NCBI GenBank assembly: GCA_027296385.1
Contig: JAPUJD010000084.1
Span: 1-11,291 of the forward strand
Reading direction: 5' to 3'
Length of the DNA stretch: 11,291 nucleotides
Origin: Acidobacteriota bacterium
GTDB taxonomy: Bacteria; Acidobacteriota; Thermoanaerobaculia; Multivoradales; JAHEKO01
The notes under the pieces are model-generated. The model saw only the letters and a program-made list of their open reading frames with translations, ran no database searches and had not been told where the DNA came from. How positions within the stretch are numbered: position 1 is the first letter of the stretch; every line of letters starts with the position of its first letter. Position numbers and translations under genes: made by a program. Shown in pieces: positions 5,947-11,291 of this stretch.

Positions 5947-7511
5947 GAGCGACCCCGTCCCGCCGCGCGCGCCTCGGGCGCACCGCTCGCTGGAGCAGAA
6001 TCGGGGCCCGCGGCGCCGGTCGTCTGCTGGCTCAGGGCCGCCAATTCGACGCCGAAGACGCAGCCCTGGGGTCTGTTGTCGCGTACCCAGATGCGGCCGC
6101 CGTGGGCCGCGACGATCTCGCGACTGATCGTCAAGCCGAGACCAAAACCGTGGGAGCCTCGGCGACTGCCGCGATGGAACTTCTCGAAGATCTGCTCGCG
6201 GTGCTCGGCTGGAACACCCGGGCCTTCGTCGCGGACCGTCATCACCGCCTGCCCGCTGTCTCGCCCGCGCTGCCAAGTCACTGGCGCCCCGGTTCGCCCG
6301 CGCGCCTCGAGAGCGACCCGCACGCAGCTGCCGGCCGGGGCGAACTTGATCGCGTTGGCCAACAGGTTGCCCATGACCTGGTGCAGACGGTCGCGGTCGC
6401 AGCGCGCGACGACGTCGCTCCCCGGCAGCGCCAGATCGAGGGTGACCTCGCGCTCCCTGGCCGCGGCCGTGAACTCGTCCACCACCCTCTGCAACAGCTG
6501 GCCGAGCTCGAGCGCTTCGAAGTCGTACTGCATGGCTCCTGCCTCGAGCCGCGAGAGGTCGAGAACCCTGCGGATCATACCGGAGAGCCGGGCGGCGGCC
6601 TCACGATTGAGCTCGAGCATGTGTTTCTGTTCTTGGGTCAAGGGGCCGGCGAGGCCGTCGAGCACCAGCTCATTGGTCTCGCGCATGGCGACCAGCGGGG
6701 TATTGAGCTCGTGGGAGACGTGGGAGAGAAAATCGCGCTTGAGCTCGTCGAGCTCGCGCAGACGGCGCACCATGCGGTTGAAGCTGGCGGCGACCTCGGC
6801 CAACTCGTCGCCGCTCGACTCGTCGAGCTGCAGGGCAAAGCGCCCCGCTGCCACGTCGCGAGTGCCGGCTGTGAGACGCCGCAACGGCCGGTGGATGGAG
6901 CGGATCGTCCACCACAAGATCGGCAGGGCGAGCAGGCAGACCGTTGCGACGACCAGCCAGCCGACTCGCTTGCTGAGGGAGGCCGTGCGGCGCGCCTCGC
7001 GTTTCCGGCTCTCGAGGTGCTTCTCGGTTGCTGCCGAGAACTCGCGCAGCTGCGCCCCCAATCGGTCGAGGGCTGCCAGGTGGACCCCCAGATGCGAGGC
7101 CTGCGCCGTTTGTAGCTCGCCGTCTAGTACCGCGCTCGACGCTGGCAGCAGCGGCGGCAGACGGCTGTACTCCTGCCAACCCGTCTGCAGCCTCGTCACC
7201 GCATCGCGCTCGGCCAGGGACAGCTCGAGCACCGCCAGCGCCCGCAGGCGGGCCCGCGTGTCGGCGTGCAAGGACTCCCAGCCGGCCAGATAGTCGGCGC
7301 CGGAGACATCCACCTTGCGCGAGAACTCGTGCAGCTCGACCAGCAAGCGGCTCAGCTCGAGATTGGCAGCCCCGACCCGAAAAGTCGTGACGGGCAGGCT
7401 CTCGGTGACTCTGGCCAGGCGTTGGACCCACCAGAACTGGACTGCCAGCACCAGGACCAGGGGCGCGATCAGGGCCGCGGTCAAAGTGACGATCTTGGTC
7501 ACCAGCCGCAT
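5943..7511 (-). CDS. GlrK/QseE-type membrane sensor histidine kinase
   Basis: A 522-residue sensor kinase. TM1 spans about 9-28, an extracytoplasmic, mostly helical sensor region about 29-182, TM2 about 184-203, HAMP about 204-256, the HisKA dimerisation domain about 257-322, and HATPase_c to about 492. The phosphoacceptor is H267 in SHVSHELNTPLVAMRE. The segment continues LVLDGLAGPLTQEQK, closely resembling GlrK of E. coli (SHELKTPLASMRE and VVGPLTPEQK). The ATP lid is complete: N box GNLLANAIKF (381-390), D428 in DEGPGV, FEKF, and GFGLGL (455-460). N270 replaces the usual K or R after HEL. The tail after about 495 is a low-complexity Ala/Gly/Arg stretch. The start codon abuts the regulator's TAG, with GGAG inside the regulator gene as ribosome binding site. 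The partner is almost certainly the adjacent response regulator. Confidence 0.93.
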   Translation of the reverse strand: MRLVTKIVTLTAALIAPLVLVLAVQFWWVQRLARVTESLPVTTFRVGAANLELSRLLVELHEFSRKVDVSGADYLAGWESLHADTRARLRALAVLELSLAERDAVTRLQTGWQEYSRLPPLLPASSAVLDGELQTAQASHLGVHLAALDRLGAQLREFSAATEKHLESRKREARRTASLSKRVGWLVVATVCLLALPILWWTIRSIHRPLRRLTAGTRDVAAGRFALQLDESSGDELAEVAASFNRMVRRLRELDELKRDFLSHVSHELNTPLVAMRETNELVLDGLAGPLTQEQKHMLELNREAAARLSGMIRRVLDLSRLEAGAMQYDFEALELGQLLQRVVDEFTAAAREREVTLDLALPGSDVVARCDRDRLHQVMGNLLANAIKFAPAGSCVRVALEARGRTGAPVTWQRGRDSGQAVMTVRDEGPGVPAEHREQIFEKFHRGSRRGSHGFGLGLTISREIVAAHGGRIWVRDNRPQGCVFGVELAALSQQTTGAAGPDSAPASGAPEARAAGRGRS

Positions 7512-8888
7512 CTACCTACGCTCCGCCGTGATGCCGTAGTGGCGCAACTTATTGCGGATGGTCTTGACGTCGAGCCCGAGGCGGCGCGCCGCGCGCGACT
7601 TGTTGTTGCCGCATTGCTCGAGCGTCTCGAGGATGACAATCCTCTCGGCCTCCTGAGCGGTGACGTCGATCGGCAGCACGATGCGCTCGCCACGTGCCCG
7701 AGCTCCGTCACGCAGGAAGGGCGGTAGGTGAATGGTCTCTATCCAGCCCTCGCACGCCAGGATCATCGCCCGCTCGATCACGTTGCGCAACTCGCGGACG
7801 TTACCGGGCCAATGATACTCGACCATCAGATCGAGGGCCTCGGCACTGACGCTTTCGATATCCACCCGGTGCTTGTCGTTGAAGGTCGAGATGAAGGATT
7901 GCGCCAGGAGCGGCACGTCGTCGAGCCGCGCGCGCAGCGGCGGCAGCTCGACGGTAAAGACGTTGAGCCGGTAGAACAGATCCTCGCGCAACCGGCCGTG
8001 CTTGACCGCTTCTAGCGGGTTGCGGCTCGTCGCCGCCAACACGCGCACATCGACGGCGATCTCGCGACGGCCACCCAGGCGACGAACCAGACCGTCCTCG
8101 AGTACGCGGAGGAATCGAGTCTGCAGCTCGACCGGCATCTCGGCGATCTCGTCGAGAAAAAGGGTCCCGCCGTCGGCCATCTCGAAACAGCCGGGTCGGG
8201 CCGTGGTGGCGCCGGTGAACGCACCCGCCTGGTGTCCGAAGAGCTCGCTCTCGACCAGGCCTTCGGGCAGGGCGGCGGTGTTGATCGTCACCAACGGACC
8301 CTGCGCTCGCCGGCTGAGGCGGTGGATCGCTCGCGCCGCGACCTCCTTGCCGGTGCCGCTGTCGCCGGTCAGGATGACCGACGCTTCGCTGCCGGCCACC
8401 ACCCGGATGAGTTTCTGGAGGTTGCGCATGACGCTGCTGTCCCCGATGAGGCCGCCGATGCCGGCGTCCTTGCGCAGCCGACGCTCCAGCCGGGCGGTTT
8501 CGACATGCCTGATGAGCCGGCGCTCGGCCGCCGCCAGCAAAGAGCGCAGCTCGTCGTAGTCGATCGGCTTGGTCAGAAAGTCGAGAGCTCCGCGCTTCAT
8601 CGCTTCCACCGCCGTGTCGATGCTGCCGAAGGCCGTGATCAGAATCACCGGCCGGCCAGGCGCCGGACCACGCAGCAGATCGAGAAGATCCAGGCCGCTC
8701 GCGTCGGGAAGCACGACATCGGAGATCACGAGGTCCGGCTGAGTTCGCTCCACCTCGGCGCGGGCGGTGGCGCCATCCACCGCCACCTCGACGTCGTAGC
8801 CCCAGTCGCTGAGCCGCATCTGCAGCACTTCGCGCACCGCGGCCTCGTCGTCGACAACCAGGATGGTTTTCTTGGTCGTGCCCGCCAT
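7512..8888 (-). CDS. Sigma-54-dependent response regulator (GlrR/NtrC family)
   Basis: A 458-residue NtrC-class activator with three domains in order. The receiver (about 7-122) has D13/D14, phosphoacceptor D57, T85 and K107. The AAA+ domain (about 145-380) has Walker A GDSGTGKE (175-182), the sigma-54-contacting GAFTGA loop at 222-227, Walker B LFLDE ending D246-E247, arginines R301 and R307 in REDLFYRL, and WPGNVREL (360-367). A Fis-type helix-turn-helix (about 413-455) ends in SRAARRLGLDVKTIRNKL. All residues needed for ATP hydrolysis and open-complex formation are present. When phosphorylated by the downstream kinase it should activate RpoN promoters, none of which I can identify here. 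The gene heads the three-gene operon. The leader shows no clear Shine-Dalgarno sequence but carries two inverted repeats that could be operator sites. Confidence 0.95.
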   Translation of the reverse strand: MAGTTKKTILVVDDEAAVREVLQMRLSDWGYDVEVAVDGATARAEVERTQPDLVISDVVLPDASGLDLLDLLRGPAPGRPVILITAFGSIDTAVEAMKRGALDFLTKPIDYDELRSLLAAAERRLIRHVETARLERRLRKDAGIGGLIGDSSVMRNLQKLIRVVAGSEASVILTGDSGTGKEVAARAIHRLSRRAQGPLVTINTAALPEGLVESELFGHQAGAFTGATTARPGCFEMADGGTLFLDEIAEMPVELQTRFLRVLEDGLVRRLGGRREIAVDVRVLAATSRNPLEAVKHGRLREDLFYRLNVFTVELPPLRARLDDVPLLAQSFISTFNDKHRVDIESVSAEALDLMVEYHWPGNVRELRNVIERAMILACEGWIETIHLPPFLRDGARARGERIVLPIDVTAQEAERIVILETLEQCGNNKSRAARRLGLDVKTIRNKLRHYGITAERR

Positions 8889-8909
8889 CAGCCCAGTGTG
8901 CAGGAGGTC

Positions 8910-8921
8910 GGAAAGATTTCC
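8910..8921. repeat. Inverted repeat A upstream of the response regulator gene
   Basis: A perfect 5-bp dyad, GGAAA-GA-TTTCC, lies 21 bases upstream of the response regulator ATG, followed by another C. It resembles repeat B at 9026-9038. Its location would suit an operator or autoregulatory site. With two copies and short arms, chance cannot be excluded. Confidence 0.4.
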
Positions 8922-9025
8922 CTATTAGATATCTCGCTCGCCACCGGGGGCCACCTCGGCGGCCGACGGCCGGAAGTCACTGCGACAGGGACAGACGGGA
9001 AGCCTAGGCGCCGGGTCCTCAGCTG

Positions 9026-9038
9026 GGGAAATTTTCCC
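9026..9038. repeat. Inverted repeat B upstream of the response regulator gene
   Basis: A perfect 6-bp dyad, GGGAAA-T-TTTCCC, lies about 138 bases upstream of the response regulator ATG and 28 bases beyond the PCD stop codon. It shares the GGAAA/TTTCC core with repeat A. The centres are about 116-117 bases apart, close to eleven helical turns. This is compatible with a dimeric regulator binding both sites, but that is inference. Confidence 0.4.
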
Positions 9039-9050
9039 GCTTTCAGCGCA

Positions 9051-9064
9051 CCGTGGCTGCACGG
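9051..9064. other. Short hairpin just after the PCD stop
   Basis: CCGTG (9051-9055) and CACGG (9060-9064) form a 5-bp stem with a 4-base loop, beginning three bases after the pterin dehydratase stop codon on the minus strand. There is no adjacent T-run, so it is a poor intrinsic terminator. It may be an RNA 3'-end element or chance. Confidence 0.25.
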
Positions 9065-9066
9065 CG

Positions 9067-9399
9067 TCAGGCCAGGAGGCGATCGGCCTTGGCGGCCCAG
9101 ATGAAGTCAGCGTCCGCCAGGCCATCGATCTTGTGGGTATAGATCTTGATGCGTACCCAGCCCCAGGTCAGGCTGATCTCGGGGTGATGGTTGATCTCCT
9201 CCGCCAGAGCGCCGACCTTGTTGGTGAAGTCGAGCGCCTGGACGAAGTTCTCGAAGCGGTAGGTCTTCTCCAGGTGGTGACCGTCGACGAGCTGCCACTC
9301 GCCGCCGAGCTCTTCGTGCCAGTGCGCGAGGTCGTCGCCCGCCAGGGGCTCGACGCCGCCGCGGCACGGAATGCACTCTCGTGAAGCCAGATCGCTCAT
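9067..9399 (-). CDS. phhB: Pterin-4a-carbinolamine dehydratase
   Basis: A 110-residue PCD/DCoH-family protein, the usual length. It dehydrates 4a-hydroxytetrahydrobiopterin to quinonoid dihydropterin, recycling the cofactor of aromatic amino acid hydroxylases; in bacteria lacking those enzymes other pterin roles have been proposed. The N-terminus has the family's long-form opening with C9 and C12 (RECIPCRGGVEPL). The core carries KTYRFENFVQALDF, the active-site N70-H71-H72-P73, and H89 in YTHKIDGL. Start ATG at 9399 has AGGAGA about 6 bases upstream, sitting in the 12-base gap after the crotonase-fold gene, so the two form an operon. No phenylalanine hydroxylase gene is present in the window. 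Confidence 0.95.
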   Translation of the reverse strand: MSDLASRECIPCRGGVEPLAGDDLAHWHEELGGEWQLVDGHHLEKTYRFENFVQALDFTNKVGALAEEINHHPEISLTWGWVRIKIYTHKIDGLADADFIWAAKADRLLA

Positions 9400-9411
9400 G
9401 GGCTCTCTCCT

Positions 9412-10182
9412 CTAGCCTGCCTGGCCGACCTTCCTCTTCGCGGCCAGACGGTCGACGAGGGCGCGCAGCGCCCTCTGGGTTTCGTCACTGAACCAGAGCT
9501 CGACAATGTCACTCTCCGAGCTGCGATCGGAGACGATCATGCGAATCAAATCTTGCCGCAGCACCGCGCGGGTGGCCAACATTGCCCGACGAGGCAGGGC
9601 CAGCATCGACTGCAGATGCGCCACGGCTCTCTCGACGACCTCGCCGGCCGCCGCCAGCTCGTCGATCCAGCCGAGGCGGTGGGCCTCGGCAGCCGGGATC
9701 AACGCTCCCGCCACTGTCAGACGCTCGGCTTGCCGGTTGCCGACGAGGCGGCGCAACGGTCCGTAGATCGCCTCCGACAGCGTCAGGCCGACTTGTACCT
9801 CGTTGAGGCCGATCCGGTAATCCCCTTCGGCCATCACCCGGTAGTCACAATAGAGCGTCAGCACGGCGCCGCCGGCCGGGCTGTGGCCAGTGACGGCGGC
9901 CGCGACCGGGATCGGAGACTGAGCCAGCGCCCGCAACACGCCGAAGAATTCGCGCCACATGGAGGCGATGCCGTCGCGGTCGAGCCCCAGCAGCTCGGGA
10001 ACATCGAGGCCGCCCGAGAAGATGCCCTCACGGCCGGCGAGCAGCACGCCCTCGAAGCCTTCGCCCGGGGCCGCTTCCAGAGCGCTGCCCAGCTCGCTCA
10101 ACAGGGTCTGATTGAGGGCGTTGGCCGGCGGCCGATCGAGCTTGAGCTCGAGGATCGAGTCGTGTTCGATTCGGCTCAGCAT
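9412..10182 (-). CDS. Enoyl-CoA isomerase/hydratase, ECI1-like crotonase-fold enzyme
   Basis: A 256-residue crotonase-superfamily enzyme acting on acyl-CoA, probably in beta-oxidation. The oxyanion-hole segments are FSGGLD (about 55-60) and GHSPAGGAVLTLYCDYR (about 99-115). The segment IGLNEVQVGL places E128 where mitochondrial delta3,delta2-enoyl-CoA isomerase (ECI1) has its catalytic glutamate in GLNETQLGI. The PAGG and CDYR motifs and the C-terminal helix ending LAAKRK also look more like ECI1 than a classical hydratase, which has a second glutamate. I therefore favour a double-bond isomerase, but assignment within this superfamily is risky. The ATG at 10182 is chosen because GGAGG (10189-10193) lies 6 bases upstream; a TTG at 10197 would place that site inside the gene. 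The gene is followed after 12 bases by phhB. Confidence 0.88.
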   Translation of the reverse strand: MLSRIEHDSILELKLDRPPANALNQTLLSELGSALEAAPGEGFEGVLLAGREGIFSGGLDVPELLGLDRDGIASMWREFFGVLRALAQSPIPVAAAVTGHSPAGGAVLTLYCDYRVMAEGDYRIGLNEVQVGLTLSEAIYGPLRRLVGNRQAERLTVAGALIPAAEAHRLGWIDELAAAGEVVERAVAHLQSMLALPRRAMLATRAVLRQDLIRMIVSDRSSESDIVELWFSDETQRALRALVDRLAAKRKVGQAG

Positions 10183-10188
10183 GGGGTG

Positions 10189-10193
10189 CCTCC
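10189..10193 (-). promoter_or_regulatory. Ribosome binding site deciding the start of the ECI1-like gene
   Basis: GGAGG on the minus strand is spaced six bases from the ATG at 10182. It begins about three bases after the T-rich tail of the tRNA terminator, so terminator and translation initiation region almost touch. Confidence 0.75.
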
Positions 10194-10195
10194 GC

Positions 10196-10225
10196 AAATG
10201 AAAATGGCCGCCTGTTCAGGCGGCC
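10196..10225 (-). terminator. Intrinsic terminator of tRNA-Asn
   Basis: Read on the minus strand, GGCCGCCT, a four-base loop GAAC and AGGCGGCC form a perfect 8-bp stem, followed by ATTTTCATTT. This is a classic rho-independent terminator 10 bases after the tRNA CCA end. Its tail ends about 14 bases before the ATG of the downstream crotonase-fold gene, so it also sits in that gene's leader and could act as an attenuator. Confidence 0.8.
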
Positions 10226-10235
10226 GAGAAATGAC

Positions 10236-10310
10236 TGGCTCCCCGGGAGGGATTTGAACCCCCGACCAATCGGTTAACAGCCGACCGCTCTACCACTGAG
10301 CTACCGAGGA
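10236..10310 (-). tRNA. tRNA-Asn (anticodon GTT), CCA encoded
   Basis: A full cloverleaf can be drawn on the minus strand. The acceptor stem TCCTCGG pairs with CCGGGGA (one G-U pair), followed by discriminator G and an encoded CCA (10236-10238). The D arm contains AGCTCAGTGGTAGAGC. The anticodon stem GTCGG pairs with CCGAT (one G-U pair) around loop CTGTTAA, giving anticodon GTT at 10276-10278 and hence asparagine. The T arm has the invariant GGTTCAAATCC. The gene lies between rpoD and the crotonase-fold gene, with its own promoter and terminator. Confidence 0.98.
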
Positions 10311-10315
10311 TCGTT

Positions 10316-10329
10316 GCGGCTCACGCCGC
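10316..10329 (-). other. GNRA-tetraloop hairpin in the tRNA-Asn leader
   Basis: On the minus strand, GCGGC, loop GTGA and GCCGC form a 5-bp hairpin with a GNRA-type tetraloop, ending five bases before the mature tRNA 5' end. It lies just downstream of the predicted transcription start and may help 5'-end processing. It lacks a T-run and is not a terminator. Confidence 0.45.
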
Positions 10330-10342
10330 ATTTGGGAAAGCA

Positions 10343-10371
10343 ATCCTAGGGATGCCACCTATCGGTGTCAA
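10343..10371 (-). promoter_or_regulatory. Sigma-70 promoter of tRNA-Asn
   Basis: On the minus strand, a perfect -35 TTGACA (10366-10371) and a -10 TAGGAT (10343-10348, four of six consensus bases) are separated by exactly 17 bases. Transcription would start near 10336, about 25 bases before the tRNA. The -35 begins eight bases after the rpoD stop codon. Confidence 0.8.
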
Positions 10372-10378
10372 CAGATCC

Positions 10379-11291
10379 TCACAGCGTGGAGTCGAGGAAG
10401 GGCTTGAGCTGTGACGCCCGGCTCGGGTGACGCAGCTTGCGCAACGCCTTGGACTCGATCTGCCGGATGCGCTCGCGGGTGACATTGAACGAACGTCCGA
10501 CCTCTTCTAGCGTGTGCTCGGAGCCCTCCCCGACGCCGAATCGCATCCGCAGCACCGCCTCTTCGCGCGGTGTCAGGGACTTGAGGACGCGCACCGTTTG
10601 CTCGCGCAGGTTGTTGCCGATCACCGACTCGACCGGCGACTCGGCGTTCTTGTCCTCGATGAAGTCGCCGAGGTGGGAGTCCTCCTCCTCACCGATCGGC
10701 GTCTCGAGCGAGATCGGCTCCTGGGCGATCTTCATGATCTTGCGCACCTTGTCGGCAGAGAGATCCATGCGCTGGCCGATTTCGGCGGCCGTCGGCTCGC
10801 GCCCGAGCTCCTGCACCAGCGAACGACTCGTGCGGGTGAGCTTGTTGATGGTCTCGATCATGTGGACCGGGATTCGGATGGTCCGTGCCTGATCCGCGAT
10901 GGCGCGCGTGATCGCCTGACGAATCCACCAGGTAGCGTAGGTGGAAAACTTATAACCCCGCTGGTATTCGAACTTGTCCACGGCCTTCATGAGACCGACG
11001 TTCCCTTCTTGGATCAAGTCGAGAAATTGGAGACCGCGATTGGTGTATTTCTTGGCGATGCTCACCACCAAACGGAGATTGGCCTCGATCAACTGTTCCT
11101 TGGCAAGGTTGGCACCGATCTCCCCTTCCACAATGGAATGGACCCTCCGTTCGATCTCCTCCGCCCGCATCTGAAGTTCCTTTTCCAGGTTGCGAAGTTC
11201 CTTGCGGGAGTTGCGGATGGCCAGGGACAATTCCAGGACAGCATCGTGCCCCATGCGCAGCTTCCCCACTCGCTGCTTCCGATTGCCGCTG
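10379..11291 (-). CDS. rpoD: Primary RNA polymerase sigma factor RpoD, 5' end outside window (partial)
   Basis: The visible 303 residues run from the right edge to TGA at 10379-10381 and carry the C-terminal two-thirds of a vegetative sigma factor. Region 2 is unmistakable: NLRLVVSIAKKYTNRGLQ, LDLIQEGNVGLMKAVDKFEY, GYKFSTYATWWIRQAI and the -10-recognition stretch to RTIRIPVHMIETINK. Region 3 follows (SLVQELGREPTAAEIG, then ISLETPIGEEEDSHLGDFI). Region 4 is complete: LTPREEAVLRMRFG and helix-turn-helix TLEEVGRSFNVTRERIRQIE, ending KLRHPSRASQLKPFLD. The conservation and single-domain end indicate the primary rather than a flagellar or heat-shock sigma factor. A GTG at 11269 is not the real start, because the frame stays open to the edge and regions 1.1-1.2 are missing. 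There is no terminator between its stop and the tRNA promoter. Confidence 0.97.
   Translation of the reverse strand, partial: SGNRKQRVGKLRMGHDAVLELSLAIRNSRKELRNLEKELQMRAEEIERRVHSIVEGEIGANLAKEQLIEANLRLVVSIAKKYTNRGLQFLDLIQEGNVGLMKAVDKFEYQRGYKFSTYATWWIRQAITRAIADQARTIRIPVHMIETINKLTRTSRSLVQELGREPTAAEIGQRMDLSADKVRKIMKIAQEPISLETPIGEEEDSHLGDFIEDKNAESPVESVIGNNLREQTVRVLKSLTPREEAVLRMRFGVGEGSEHTLEEVGRSFNVTRERIRQIESKALRKLRHPSRASQLKPFLDSTL

Noticed and set aside
5947..6276. N-terminal extension of the coiled-coil lipoprotein to a start at 6276
   Set aside because: The extension is an Arg/Pro/Gly-rich shadow of the kinase gene, and it would place the signal peptide and lipobox in the middle of the protein. 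The ATGA-coupled start at 5946 explains both.
5656..7293. A 545-codon plus-strand frame opposite the lipoprotein and histidine kinase genes
   Set aside because: It has low-complexity Ser/Arg/Ala composition and no domain, and the opposite strand encodes a complete histidine kinase.
8977..8998. Short direct repeats (GACAGGGACAGAC) as a TGTC-N10-GACA GlrR-type binding site
   Set aside because: The half-sites are in direct rather than inverted orientation and no correctly spaced partner is present.
8889..9066. A sigma-54 promoter (-24/-12) upstream of the response regulator gene
   Set aside because: The best minus-strand candidate, TGGCCC followed by TGGCG, has nine rather than ten bases between the GG and GC dinucleotides, which is normally inactive.
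10183..10197. TTG start at 10197 for the ECI1-like gene
   Set aside because: It would put the GGAGG ribosome binding site inside the coding region and overlap the terminator tail. The ATG at 10182 is ideally spaced and aligns with the usual family N-terminus.
11240..11291. GTG at 11269 as the start of the sigma factor gene
   Set aside because: The frame continues upstream to the window edge without a stop, and a primary sigma factor should have region 1.2 before region 2, so the gene is partial.

Overview
The window is G+C-rich bacterial chromosome with tightly packed housekeeping and regulatory genes. It encodes two proteins with type II signal peptides (lipoboxes), a GlrK/GlrR-type envelope two-component system and a vegetative-type sigma factor, so a Gram-negative, outer-membrane-bearing host is likely. 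The gene mix would fit Acidobacteriota or a similar deep Gram-negative lineage, but nothing here fixes the taxon. I see no transposase, integrase, phage gene, CRISPR array or rRNA.

Left part (1-2153). A lipoprotein gene runs off the left edge on the minus strand (1-327). A 328-base stretch follows that holds only one doubtful small plus-strand ORF with coding-like codon use. A metal-binding cupin (minus) is divergent from an M14-family zinc carboxypeptidase-like gene (plus).

Centre (2150-5334). A plus-strand pair encodes a fused glutamate formiminotransferase/formimidoyl-THF cyclodeaminase and an ATP-cone/uridine-kinase-like protein. The two lie in the same reading frame, separated by one TAA and six sense codons. 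A GC-rich hairpin lies in the convergent gap after the kinase.

Right-centre (5335-8888, minus). A three-gene signalling operon is read in the order sigma-54 response regulator, histidine kinase, TPR/coiled-coil lipoprotein. The junctions are a directly abutting TAG|ATG and an ATGA overlap. The gene content matches the enterobacterial GlrK(QseE)-QseG-GlrR(QseF) system, but the order differs. The 178-base leader carries two similar GGAAA/TTTCC inverted repeats.

Right (9067-11291, minus). In transcription order there is the 3' part of a primary sigma factor gene (rpoD), a tRNA-Asn(GTT) with a near-consensus promoter and an intrinsic terminator, an ECI1-like enoyl-CoA isomerase/hydratase and a pterin-4a-carbinolamine dehydratase. 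The tRNA terminator ends only about 14 bases before the ATG of the crotonase-fold gene, so the last two genes appear to depend on terminator read-through or on a promoter I cannot see.

I did not find a wholly new system. The most notable points are the QseEFG-like operon outside its classical host group, the same-frame FTCD/ATP-cone kinase pair, and the tRNA terminator placed in the leader of a metabolic operon.
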